Below, one piece after another: positions 1-9,848 of a stretch of DNA of 64,000 bases. Origin of the DNA: Sorex araneus (Eukaryota > Chordata > Mammalia > Eulipotyphla > Soricidae); the NCBI RefSeq assembly GCF_027595985.1, contig NC_073311.1, positions 52,429,292-52,493,291 of the forward strand. The letters run 5' to 3'. Each line of letters opens with the position of its first letter. Position 1 is the stretch's first letter. Below the pieces are notes generated by a model. That model did not search any database. It was not told the DNA's origin and saw only the letters and a list, made by a program, of their open reading frames with translations. The position numbers were made by a program, and so were the translations under genes.

Positions 1-154
1 CCAAAGCTACGATCATTTGATCTGCTAAGGAGAACTTTCGTGTCTTGACCCAGTCATTGTAGTTCACCAGCACGATGAAGCCATTGGCAAAATTTCCTAG
101 AACAAATTCTGCCATTACTAGGAAGGTAAGAATGCTTGATAGTAAAGTGATCAT
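1..154 (-). CDS. TAS2R: Bitter taste receptor TAS2R, gene 0 (partial, cut by window edge)
   Basis: Only the first 51 codons are inside the window; the gene continues past the left edge. They read MITLLSSILTFLVMAEFVLG and go on through transmembrane helix 1 (Asn24 of the GNFANG motif) into helix 2 (LADQMIVAL). The start codon at 152-154 matches the start of all seven complete copies. The visible coding part is most like type A (genes 3 and 5), but the upstream flank is closer to that of gene 7, for example the stretch around 340-350. The partial reading frame has no visible damage. Whether the rest is intact cannot be seen. Confidence 0.9.
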   Translation of the reverse strand, partial: MITLLSSILTFLVMAEFVLGNFANGFIVLVNYNDWVKTRKFSLADQMIVAL

Positions 155-565
155 GTCTAGAAAGAAAAGTCCAGGCTAGAATCACTGGATGTGATTCTTA
201 ATATTCTGACCTTCAATTCTCTGTGCAGTTCATCCCTGGATTCGCATGATATTCTGGTTTTTTTTTTTCAAATTCTGTGAACAAAGCCATGCAGATTAGC
301 AATAGAATAGACCATTAGGCAGATTCAGTCTTCTTTACAGATTCACCACTAGCTCAAGATGACTATCTTTCATCCACTTTCAATCTCGGATAGGTTGGGC
401 TATGCAACAAACTGATGTTTGATGATCACTGGGTTCTCATTTGCCGGCATGCAAACAAGAGAATGATGTTTTGCATTTTTTCCCTTATTTAACCTCTATA
501 ATTTTAAAACATTGATACTCCCAACTGACAAATGTGAAGTTCTTTTAATCCACTGTGTATCCCTG

Positions 566-720
566 GATTCTCCATCCCTCTCGGAGAGCCTGGCAAGCTA
601 CCGAAAGTACCCCACCTGCATGGCAGAGCCTGGCAAGCTACCCGTGGTGTATTTGATATGCCAAAAACAGTAGCAACAAATCTCACAATGGAGACATAAC
701 TGGTGCCCGCTAGAGCAGAT
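566..720 (+). mobile_element. SINE type 1, body only (S0)
   Basis: The tRNA-like head is missing. The body carries the two GCCTGGCAAGCTACC blocks and the ending CTGGTGCCCGCT. It sits in the upstream flank of the receptor gene, as in every unit. Confidence 0.8.
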
Positions 721-1225
721 TATGTTCACTCCCAGTAAATGCGTGACCTATTTTTTTTCACTGTAATATCAGAATTATGAAAACAGAATCAAATTTCCCT
801 GTCAAAGGCAACCACTAAAGAACATTAGTGCAGGTATAGCCTGAAGGGTAGCCCAGGTATCTAAGTAAAACCATTTGCTAGAAGTTAGACACACACTCAG
901 AGAGGGGAGAGTAGCCACAAATGCTACATTCTTCTCTCAAGGACTGCAAATTACTCACATCTGAGATGCATCCCACCTCTGGTGCCTAAGGTATAATTGC
1001 TGTCTTGGATCAGCTAAAATGTGGAATTAGCATCAACCCACCCAAAAGTAAAGATTTTTGTCTCTTCCTAACTTACCGAAAATGTAAAATTTCTCCTGTT
1101 TTGAAGATATCCTTCCAAAGCACATAAACCTGAAATCTGTGTTAAAGGGGGAAGGAGCTACAGAATGCCCTCCATTTCACTTCTTTCTTGGGGTGACCAA
1201 GAAAACTCCGTAATAAAGCACTTTC

Positions 1226-1968
1226 ATATCATGCTATGGGAAATGGGTCAGAAAAAGAGTGACATATATAGAACTGCACTCATTTGTGGAATATAAAATA
1301 AGATAATATGAGACTGACACCTAAGGACGGTAGAAACAAGGGCCAGGAATATTGCCCCATAGTTGGAAGCCTGTCTCATGAGGTTTGGATGAAGGCAGCT
1401 GGGATATAGAAGGGATCACTAAGTCAGTGATGGTTGGAGAGATCCTTCGGGATGGGAGATGTGTGCTGAAAGTAGATAAAGGACCAAATGTGATAGCTCT
1501 CAGTACCTACATTGCAAACCATAATGCACCAAAGTATCGAGGGAGTATGAGGTAAATTGTCTGCCACAGAAGCAGGGGGAGGAGTGGGATGGGGCAGGGG
1601 GATACTGCGGACATTAGTGGTGGAAATTTTACAATGTGGAGAGATGGGTGTTCAATCATTGTATGACTGAAACTCAAACATGAAAGCTATGTAACTGTAT
1701 CTCACGGTGATTCAATTAAAAAAAGAAAAAAGAGAAGAGAAGAGAAGAGAAGAGAAGAGAAGAGAAGAGAAGAGAAGAGAAGAGAAGAGAAGAGAAGAGA
1801 AGAGAAGAGAAGAGAAGAGAAGAGAAGAGAAGAGAAGAGAAGAGAAGAAAATGAAAGAAAAGACAAGGAAAGGAATGAAAAGAAAAGAAAAGAAAAGAAA
1901 AGAAAAGAAAAGAAAAGAAAAGAAAAGAAAAGAAAAGAAAAGAAAAGAAAAGAAAAGAAAAGAAAAGA
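1226..1968 (+). mobile_element. LINE-1 3' end, 5'-truncated (S0)
   Basis: The left end contains a remnant of the ORF2 C-terminus (the GAAATGGGTCAGAAAAAGAG block, close to the EMSQKKRD reading seen clearly in S2). A 3' UTR follows and then a long purine tail. Target-site duplications are AATAAAGCACTTTC at 1212-1225 and AATAATGCTCTTTC at 1969-1982, differing at one position. Confidence 0.8.
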
Positions 1969-1970
1969 AA
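1716..1970 (+). repeat. Purine microsatellite (AGAAG)n then (AAAAG)n, S0
   Basis: About 255 bp of pentanucleotide repeats. The left half is GAAGA-type and the right half AAAAG-type, separated by an irregular spacer around 1850-1880. It grew from the poly(A) tail of the adjoining LINE-1. The long open frames on both strands are a by-product of the repeat. Confidence 0.95.
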
Positions 1971-1982
1971 TAATGCTCTTTC

Positions 1983-2699
1983 TCTTATCTGAAGGAGAAA
2001 AATAACTCATTTAAGCTGACCATTTTGGTGACCAAACAGAAGGGCCTGAACAACCTTGCCTAGTTCCCTAGAGCTAAGGAGGGGAGGGAGGTGGGTGCTG
2101 AGCAACTCCCATGGGAGGTAAACCGTCCCCCCCAAAGCTGCACACAGTAAGGCAAGTCTCCCTCTGGGAAGACATCAGGGAGCTGCCATCTTGGTGGAGG
2201 TCTGCAGAATTTGAAATGCCTCAGAGATAAGTGTTCTGTCCTCTCCTTCTCTCTGCCCCAGCTTTCTTGCCAGTTTGCTTATGATTTCCTCATTGGCATT
2301 TTCCAACACTGTCTGTCCATGTCTCAGCACTGAGAGAACCTGGAAGTATTTCCACTCCCTAGTTAAGAGGAAAATGAAAAAATGCCCTGCCGGCATTACT
2401 GGGGTAAAGAAGGGCTTTTATTTGGATAGGGTTTCTTTTTTTTTTTTTTCTGTTTCTGTTTTGTTTGTTTTTCCTTTTTCTCATCTATTCTCTCACTGGA
2501 TTATGGCCAATCATGAGGTGAATAGAACAGATTCCTGCGGTAAAGCCTTCTGAGGTTGGGGGTGGGATGTCTGGAGTGTCCTCTCAGGTAAACTAGACAG
2601 AGCAGAGACCAGCCCCAGTTTTAAAGAGGAACCAGGAAGAGCTGATTTTTCTTGGGAGAAAGAGCTCAATGGAAAGCAAGGAAACTAAGTAAGGTTTAC
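1983..2699. other. Unclassified conserved segment (S0 copy)
   Basis: Present in S0 to S6 and, with internal deletions, in S7. It includes CTGCCATCTTGGTGGAGG near 2185-2202 and a T-rich run near 2437-2470. A minus-strand frame of 73 codons (2175-2396) ends in STKMAAP and recurs in some other copies. I do not recognise it. It may be an old interspersed repeat or plain unique sequence that was duplicated with the array. Confidence 0.4.
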
Positions 2700-2741
2700 T
2701 TACTTTCCTTACAAACTGGGAAAAGTTTGAAAGGAAAGTAA
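2700..2741. other. Inverted repeat (imperfect hairpin), S0
   Basis: Arms 2700-2717 and 2724-2741 are 18 nt with one mismatch and a 6-nt loop GGGAAA. Perfect versions occur in S2 and S4; other spacers lack the structure. Confidence 0.75.
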
Positions 2742-3280
2742 CAAGAACACAGACTTTGAGGTGGAATGTTAAATCCTTTAATAACATATTTCTTCGACAA
2801 ACAATATTTTTTGGGGGGGACCATTGTTGGTGGAGCTCAGGGCTTACTACACTCCTTTTTCCCCAACAGTAAGCGACAACACTAAGAGTTTCCAGACACA
2901 ATGGAATGTTTGTATCCTTGGACTTCACCCACAAGTTTCACCCACTTGGCCTTTCTCCAAATGTTTCACATATACTTTCTCTTCTTTTAAGGTCTATTGT
3001 AATTACTTGCAATTAATTTTATTTGTTGTACTACTTACCTTAGTACTATACATTACTTTGTGGCTTCATTCTTTTATCTGAAGCCTCCACTTAACCTGAA
3101 AGTTCCACCTTTGAATATAATGTGTGAGGTTGAAAGTAAGATTCAAAGCCTTCTACTATATAGCACTACTCAAGATGTCATGATGTCTCATGAAAATTTA
3201 AATTTACAAATAAGAAATTTTAATACATATGCATATATTTGCCTATGCTCAGTTTTTACTGACTTGCATGTATCACTATA

Positions 3281-3505
3281 TCACTGTCATCCTGTTGCTC
3301 ATTGATTTGCTCAGGCGGGCACCAGTAACGTCTCCATTGTGAGACTGGTTACTGTTTTTGGCATACCGAATACACCACGGGTAGCTTGCCAGGCTCTGTC
3401 ATGCAGGCGAGATACTCTCAGTAACTTGCAGGGCTCTCTGAGAGTGGCAGAGGAACCAAATCCGGGTTAGCCGCATGCAAGGTGAATGCCCTGCCTTCTG
3501 CAGGA
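3281..3505 (-). mobile_element. SINE type 1, copy a (S0)
   Basis: Body and part of the tRNA-like head in minus orientation; the very 5' end of the head is missing, the sequence stopping at CCTGCCTTCTGCAGG. It is the left partner of a pair whose right partner is at 6321-6552. Confidence 0.85.
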
Positions 3506-3562
3506 TGAATAAAAAACTACAATATGTAATCAATAATGACATGATGAAAACAGGAACATTTA

Positions 3563-4388
3563 TTTGTTTTAATTTAATAGTTTATTTTTAATTAGTGAGT
3601 CAACATGAGGGTACAGTTACAGATTTATACATATTTGTGCTCATGTTTCTCCCTTACAAAGTTCGATAACCCATCCTTTCACCAGTGCCCATTCTCTACC
3701 AAAAGTAAACCCAACATCCCTCTCCCCCCTCCCCAGTCCTGTCTCCCCCCACCCCACACTGCCACTATGGCAGGGTATTCCCTTTTGTTCTCTCTTTCTG
3801 ATTAGGTGTTGTGGTTTGCAATAAAGGTGTTGAGTGGCCATTGTGTTCAGTCTCTAGTCTATATTCGGCATGCATCATCTTTCCCCCACATGACCTCCAA
3901 TCACATTTTACTTGGTGTTCCCTTCTCTGAGTTGCCCAGAATGAGAGACCAGCCTCCAAGCCATCGAGACAACCTCCTGGTACTTATTTCTACTATTCTT
4001 GGGTATTAGTCTTATAGTCTGTTATTCTATAGTCCACAGATGAGTGCAATCTTCCTATGTCTGTCTCTCTCTTTCTGACTCATTTCACTTAGCATAATAC
4101 TTTCCATGCTGATCCACTTATATGCAAACGTCATGACCTCATTCTTTCTAACAACTGCATAGTATTCCATTGTATAGATGTACCAGAGTTTCTTCAACCA
4201 GTCATCTGTTCTAGGGCACTCGGGTTTTTTCCAGATTCTGGCTATTGTAAACAGTGCTGCGATGAACATATAAGTGCAGATGTCATTTCGACTATACTTT
4301 TTGGCTTTTCTGGGATATATTCCCAGCAGTGGTATTGCTGGGTCAAATGGGAGCTCAACCTCTAGTTTTTTGAGAATCGTCTATATTG
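3563..4388 (-). mobile_element. LINE-1 3' end in minus orientation (S0)
   Basis: Reading the minus strand, the ORF2 C-terminus (MFIAALFTIARIWKKPECPR and on to the ICGL end) closes at 4027, followed by the 3' UTR. Target-site duplications GAAAACAGGAACATTTA flank it at 3546-3562 and 4389-4405. An extra T near 4360-4370, compared with the S4 copy, shifts the upstream ORF2 frame. S7 has the empty site near 61490. Confidence 0.92.
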
Positions 4389-4405
4389 GAAAACAGGAAC
4401 ATTTA

Positions 4406-5353
4406 GCGTGAAGTTGAATTCTTGAGAATTATGAAGAAGCACAGAGTGACAGTGGCCATGATGGTAGAATTCTGTGCATGAGAAACCATTATTAACATTA
4501 TTGCAAACCACAGAACCTCAATCAAGAAAACTATAAAAGAAAACCAGCAGGAATTCAAGACTGCAATAAGAATATGCACAAAGTATTCAAGTGAAAAGGG
4601 CTAGTAATATTGTGCTTCCAAATGAAAAACTTTCCTTTGTTGCTCAATAATCTATTGCTATTGCAAATAAATAGTACTCAGTGTCTTTATGGTCCATGTT
4701 GTAAATGCCATGTTCTTCTCTTCTTCGGGGCTACAGGAAGATGATGCTTCTCAGCTTCCCTAAATGTCCTGTGCCATTGTGACTAAGGATTGAGCAGTCA
4801 GGTGTGAGGAATCTGTGCACCAATTAGACTTGTCCCCCGGAGATCCCCGCCCTCACCCCTCCATGTCCTTAGCCTCCAGACTGTCTGGCACTGAAGTGAT
4901 GCCAAGTCTTATGAATGCCACTTGGTGAAGATGGAAGATTTTTGATCAGCCCGGTTTCCTGGCTACCAGCCATGGGAAGGCTTCACAGACTATCAGTGTC
5001 TACCTAGAAAAAAAGCATTATTTAATTTACTCTGTATTCGAGTCAGGATCTTATTGTAACAATATTTTGTCTTTGTAGTCTAATACAGTTATGGGAACTT
5101 TAAGTATGTTCTGTTTTTAAAGTGATTCTTGAGTATAGGGAAGCAGAACAAATATACACAGGCAACCTAAAATTTTGTGATGCGAGCTATTTTTACTCTT
5201 TTCCAGTCCTCATAGAGTTTTTGTTAATTTAATTAGTCATTAGAATAGAATTTGCAGAATGTTTCTATGGGTTGTCTATGAAATTCAGGAATTCAGCAGT
5301 GAAAACACAGCCATGCCTGTACATTACAGTACTGATGTTCCACTGGGAGAGAT
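4406..5353. other. Unclassified segment between LINE-1 copies (S0)
   Basis: About 0.95 kb shared with S2, S4 and S7 but deleted from S1, S3, S5 and S6. The part at about 4730-5080 is GC-richer and well conserved among copies. It may contain an ancient interspersed repeat, but I cannot name a family. No reading frame of note. Confidence 0.4.
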
Positions 5354-5371
5354 AAGAAACAGGTTATTAAA

Positions 5372-6241
5372 CGCCCACGGATAGCTAAAACAATTCTTGG
5401 GAAAAAGATGATGGGAGGCATCACCCTCCCCAACCTCAAACTCTACTACAAAGCAGTAACAATTAAAACAGCATGGTACTGGAACAAAGGCAGAGCCGTA
5501 CACCAATGGAACAGGGTGGAATATCCCTACACACAACCCCAAATGTATGATCATCTAATCTTTGATAAGGGAGCAAGAGATGTGAAGTGGAGCAAGGAAA
5601 GCCTCTTTAACAAATGGTGCTGGCACAACTGGACAACCACATGCAAAAAAAATGGGTTTAGACCTTGACCTGACACCATGCACAAAAGTCAGATCAAAAT
5701 GGATTAAAGACCTCAACATTAGACCACAAACCATAAGGTACATTGAAGACAAGGTCGGCAAAACCCTCCACGATATTGAAGATAAAGGTATCTTCAAAGG
5801 TGACACGGAACTAAGCAATCTAGTAAAAACAGAGATCAACAAATGGGACTACATTAAACTAAAAAGCTTCTGCACCGCAAGAGATACAGTGACCAGAATC
5901 CAAAGACTATCCACAGAATGGGAAAGGATATTTACACAATACCCATCAGATAAGGGGTTGATATCAATGGTATATAAAGCACTGGTTGAACTCTACAAGA
6001 AGAAAACATCCAACCCCATCAAAAAATGGGGTGAATAAGGGTTTACGGGTGGTGGAGAATGGGCACTGGTGAAGGGATGTGTTCCCGAACTTTGTATGAG
6101 GGAAGCATAAGCACAAAAGTGTATAAATCTGTAACTGTACCCTCACGGTGATTCACGAATTAAAAATAAATTAATTAATTAAAAAATTTAAAAAAAGAAA
6201 AAATAAATTAATAAATAAATGCTAGTAAAAGTAAAAAAAAA
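5372..6241 (+). mobile_element. LINE-1, 5'-truncated and internally deleted (S0 only)
   Basis: Frame 5408-6038 (with one frame change near 5650) encodes the ORF2 region after the reverse transcriptase: [48 protein letters not shown]. Directly after KKWGE the sequence jumps to the LINE-1 3' UTR, so the last roughly 200 ORF2 codons are absent. An A-rich tail ends the element. Perfect 18-bp target-site duplications AAGAAACAGGTTATTAAA lie at 5354-5371 and 6242-6259. The same site is empty in S2 (near 23550) and S4 (near 41026). Confidence 0.93.
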
Positions 6242-6320
6242 AAGAAACAGGTTATTAAAAGTAAAAAGTGAATAAATGAAAAGCAAAAATAATTTACCCT
6301 CATATTTAGGTATTGGACAC

Positions 6321-6552
6321 AGTCACAGTCTCACTGTTGCTCATTGGTTTCCTCCAGTGGTCACCAGTAATGTCTCCATTGCAAGACTTGTTTCTGTTTT
6401 GGGCATATCAAGTATGCCACCAGTAGCTTGCCAGGCTCTGCCATGCGAGCAGAAAACTCTCGGTAGCTTGCTGGGCTCTCGAGAGGGACGGAGGAATCAA
6501 ACCTGTGTCGGCCCCGTGCAAGGCAAACCCCCTACCCACTGTGTTATCGCTA
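6321..6552 (-). mobile_element. SINE type 1, copy b (S0)
   Basis: Nearly complete, minus orientation; the head region reads GTGTTATCGC at the right end. It carries a distinctive GAGCAGAAAACTCTCGG variant shared with S2. Confidence 0.85.
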
Positions 6553-6909
6553 TATTCAATAAGGCATGAAACATAAGACACTGAGCAAGGTAATTCTCAT
6601 TTCACTAGGCCTTCCTCTTCTTGTTATCAGTCATGTATGTACACAGGTATCATTTTCTACAAGATTGTAATATGACAGCAAGCAAAGGTATTTCTTCCCT
6701 TTAGTTATCATACAAACATAAATACAATAGTAGCACCAAAAAACTGATCATTACATTATGGTCAAATATTTTGAATTTTGTATGAACTTGTTTGGAGGTA
6801 GGGACAAATTGAATATTTTTATTTAAAATCACAAGGAAGATTATTTAGTCAGATGGAGGACAGGACTGATAACACAGTCATAAGGGTAATTTACAGAAAA
6901 ATAATTCTT

Positions 6910-7080
6910 TTTTTTGTTTTTTGCATCACACCTGGTGATGCACAGGGGATATTCCTGGCACATGCACTCAGGAATTACTCCTGTCGGTGCTCGGGGATCA
7001 TATGGGATGCTGGGAATCGAACCTGGGTCCATCACCGGCAAGGCAACGCCCTACCCGCAGTGCTATCGCTCCAGCCCCAC
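6910..7080 (-). mobile_element. SINE type 2 (S0)
   Basis: On the minus strand it runs from GGGGCTGGAGCGATAGCAC through a GAGCACCGACAGGAG body to a poly(A) tail. Target-site duplications AAAAATAATTCTT lie at 6897-6909 and 7082-7094. Confidence 0.9.
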
Positions 7081-7128
7081 AAAAAATAATTCTTGACATC
7101 AGATATGACTTTCTTGTTGGAAAGGATG

Positions 7129-7285
7129 TTTGGGCCACACCTGCTTGTGCTCAGGGCTGACTCCTGGCTCTGCTTTCAGGGACCACTCCTGGTGGGCTCA
7201 GGGGATGATATAGGGTTCTGGGGAATTAAACACAGACCAGCGTGTACAAAAAGCACCCTACCTGCTGCACTATTGCTCTGACCCC
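7129..7285 (-). mobile_element. Older SINE type 2 relative (S0)
   Basis: Minus-strand start GGGGTCAGAGCAATAGTGC and body ending in GTGTGGCCCA match the type 2 plan with many changes. It directly abuts the younger type 2 element. Confidence 0.75.
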
Positions 7286-7556
7286 AATAATTATCACCAA
7301 TACGTGGACTTTGTATAAAACAAAACCGGAAAATGTGGTTTATCTAATTGCTCAGAAACACACATAGCATTGAAAACGGGTTCCAATGACTTATTTTCTT
7401 CTTCATCCCTATTAAAGAAATTCATCCCTTTCTAATAATGCATATACTTGTACAATCTAATATTCTTCAGTAATTTGTTGTACACATAGAAAATTTCTGT
7501 AAGTTCATCACTTCTACCTTTTTATTGTGCGTATTTTATACTCTCAATAAAAGTTC

Positions 7557-7755
7557 TGGGGGCCAAAGGAGAGACAGTATAGTATGAGAGAAGTAGGGCT
7601 CTGCTCTTGCATCAATTGACCTTAGTTCAATCCCCAGCACCACATATGGTCCCTGAGCACCACAAGAAATGACTCCTGAGCACAGAGCCAGATAAATTCC
7701 TGAGCAGAGAACCGGGAGTAATGTCTGAGCAATACAGGTGTGGCCCCAAGCCTAA
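7557..7755 (+). mobile_element. Older SINE type 2 relative, plus strand (S0)
   Basis: Starts GGGGGCCAAAGGAGAGACAG, has the B-box-like AGTTCAATCCCC and ATGGTCCCTGAGCACC, and ends GTGTGGCCCCAAGCC. Confidence 0.75.
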
Positions 7756-7794
7756 TAGTAACAGTAGTAATAACATTTCTTATTGTTACCTATA

Positions 7795-8010
7795 GACTGC
7801 AGCGATAACACAGTGGATAGGGAGTTTGCATTGCACGGGGCTGACCCAGGTTCGACTTGTTCGTCACTCTCGGAGAGCCTAGCAAGCTACCAAGAGTATC
7901 CCGCCTGCACGGCAGAGCCTGACAAGCTACCCGAGGCCCATTGGATATGCCAAAAACAGTAACAAGTCTCACAATGGAGATGTTACTGGTGCCCATTCGA
8001 GCAAATCGAT
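7795..8010 (+). mobile_element. SINE type 1 (S0)
   Basis: Head GCAGCGATAACACAGTGGATAG, B box GGTTCGACTTG, body and the ending GCAAATCGATG. It lies about 300 bp downstream of the stop codon of gene 1. Confidence 0.85.
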
Positions 8011-8313
8011 GTGTGTAGTACAAATTACAAAAGAAAAGAGTTATGGTTTTATGAGATTGTTGTAAATTTGTAGATATGCGTATGTAAGTTAATTTTATAG
8101 CTATAAGGTTCATGACATGTATGTGAAATACAGATAAATTCCTATTTAGGAATTAGAAATATTTTTAAACACTAGATTGCTTATCTAAAACAAATGATTC
8201 AGTGATCTATTGATCTTATAATTTTTCTAACATTAATCCAAAACATTATCTATAGCATCTGTGATAAATTTAGGTCACAGACTTTTATAGTCAAAAATCT
8301 AAAGATGACTCAT

Positions 8314-9312
8314 TTATATACGCATTGAGAAAGCAGTAGAACTAGATAAGGTAGGAGACTCATCAGTTTGTTTCCTACATGAGGCAAACAATGTCCTCTT
8401 CCTTTCCTTCAGCCTCAACCTCAGCTGACACAAAAAGGAAAGAAAAGACTGTTGCAGCTTCTTATTTCCCCAAATTAAGAAAAATGAGTGGATTGAAGGA
8501 TACAGTCCTAAAGAACTCTGGAAGACTAGGAGGATGGTTCTGTTCCGCATCCTGTTAGAACTCCAAACTGGGATGAGTAGAGACACAAAGTAACAAGCCA
8601 ACAGCAGGAGGTAGGAAGTCATCGTTTTGATGGCTCTGATGTGGACCTCGGTGCTGGGATCCTGGGATTCTTTGCCCTCTGCTTGCATGTTCCTGAGATG
8701 TTTCCACAGGGAAAAAATCAGCAACACAAATGAAGTCAGGGACATCGTGAAGGCTGTGAAGGTTGTCAGAGTGAAGACAGACATATTGGAAAGGCGAATA
8801 ATTTTCTCCCTCTTGCTCCTCACTGTCCTGTTCCCACGATGTTGATTGACCCACACATTCTCATCCAAGATTGCCAGTGGAAGATTAAACATGAAAATCA
8901 CCAAACTGCCCATGAGTATTATGAGAACTACTCTTTTAACTCTTCTCTTCAAGTAAAGAAATAGGAGGTTAGAAAAATTGGCGATCTTGAGCAAATAGAA
9001 TATGCTAAGGCTGGTTGCAAGCCAGATGCTAGAATGGTAGCTTACAACCCAAGTCATACTAATAAAAATGAATACTTCTAAACTATATGAAGATACATCA
9101 AAAAACACTGTATACCAAACTATTAATAATACACAGAAAAAACCAATCCTGGAGATGGCCAAAGCCACGATCATTTGATCTGCTAAGGAGAACTTTCGTG
9201 TCTTGACCCAGTCATTGTAGTTCACCAGCACGATGAAGCCATTGGCAAAATTTCCTAGAACAAATTCTGCCATTAGTAGGAAGGTAAGAATGCTTGATAG
9301 TAAAGTGATCAT
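8314..9312 (-). CDS. TAS2R: Bitter taste receptor TAS2R, gene 1 (type A)
   Basis: Class T seven-helix G protein-coupled receptor of the taste-cell plasma membrane; family members bind bitter compounds and signal through gustducin-type G proteins. Complete 332-residue frame. Visible family marks: helix 1 GNFANG (Asn24), helix 2 LAISR (51-55), Trp88 in helix 3, LATSLSIFYLLKIANFSN (98-115), an N-glycosylation site Asn161-Arg-Thr in extracellular loop 2, loop 3 HLRNMQAEGKESQDPS (205-220), Tyr241 in helix 6 and YPSIHSFFLIWGNKKL (271-286) in helix 7. This is the human TAS2R43/46 pattern, but the C-terminal tail is about 23 residues longer than their 309. Peculiar to this copy: FIFISMTW at 81-88 and Lys302. 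A splice-acceptor-like tract ends 2 nt before the ATG. Confidence 0.97.
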   Translation of the reverse strand: MITLLSSILTFLLMAEFVLGNFANGFIVLVNYNDWVKTRKFSLADQMIVALAISRIGFFCVLLIVWYTVFFDVSSYSLEVFIFISMTWVVSYHSSIWLATSLSIFYLLKIANFSNLLFLYLKRRVKRVVLIILMGSLVIFMFNLPLAILDENVWVNQHRGNRTVRSKREKIIRLSNMSVFTLTTFTAFTMSLTSFVLLIFSLWKHLRNMQAEGKESQDPSTEVHIRAIKTMTSYLLLLACYFVSLLIPVWSSNRMRNRTILLVFQSSLGLYPSIHSFFLIWGNKKLQQSFLSFLCQLRLRLKERKRTLFASCRKQTDESPTLSSSTAFSMRI

Positions 9313-9727
9313 GTCTAGAAAGAAAAGTTCAGGCTAGAATCACTGGATGTGATTCTTAATATTCTGACCTTCAATTCTCTGTGCAGTTCATCCCTGGATT
9401 CACATGATATTCTGGTTTCTTTCCAATTCTATGAACAAAGCCACGCAGATTAGCAATAGAATAGACCACTAGGCAGATGCAGTCTATCTTTACAGAAACT
9501 GATATTCATCACTAGCTAAAGTTGACTGTCTTTCATCCACTTTCAATCTCGGATAGGTTGGGTTATTTATCAAACTGATGTTTGGTGATCACTGGGTTCT
9601 CATTTGCCAGCATGCAAACAAGAGAATCATGTTTTGCATTTTTTCCCTTGTTTAACCTCTATAATTTTAAAACATTAATACTCCCAACTGACAAATGTGA
9701 AGCCTTTTAATCCACTGTGTATCCCTG

Positions 9728-9848
9728 GATTCTCCATCCCTCTCGGAGAGCCTGGCAAGCTACCCATGGTGCATTTGTTATGCCAAGAACAGTAACAATA
9801 AATCTCACAATGAAGACATTACTGGTGCCCACTCGAGCAAATCGATGA
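9728..9848 (+). mobile_element. SINE type 1, short body (S1)
   Basis: Headless and missing one of the two GGCAAGCTACC blocks that the S0 and S2 copies keep, so it is about 40 bp shorter. The same short form is in S3 and S5. Confidence 0.8.

Larger units (their letters stand above)
155..8313. repeat. Array spacer S0 (between gene 0 and gene 1)
   Basis: Spacer of about 8.2 kb. Left to right it holds a SINE tail, a LINE-1 3' end with purine microsatellite, an unclassified 0.7 kb segment, a hairpin, SINE-a, a minus LINE-1, an unclassified about 0.95 kb stretch (4406-5353), a plus LINE-1 unique to this spacer, SINE-b and four further SINEs. The stretches 721-1211, 1983-2699, 2742-3280 and 8011-8313 contain nothing I recognise. 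Confidence 0.85.

Noticed and set aside
1702-2010. Long open frames on both strands over the purine tracts (also near 13700, 31030 and 48450)
   Set aside because: They are produced by pentanucleotide repeats without stop codons; Lys/Arg/Glu or Phe/Ser/Leu polymers only.
3641-3959. Small frames around 3600-3960 and their copies in S2 and S4
   Set aside because: They lie in LINE-1 3' UTR sequence and are not protein-coding.
4730-5080. Possible old long-terminal-repeat or DNA transposon remnant in S0 (also S2, S4, S7)
   Set aside because: The style is that of an ancient interspersed repeat, but no end motifs, duplications or family features could be identified, so no name is given.
8555-8854. 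99-codon frame on the minus strand inside each receptor gene, and a 72-codon plus-strand frame opposite it
   Set aside because: Both are shadows of the TAS2R frame and recur in each copy only because the genes are near duplicates.
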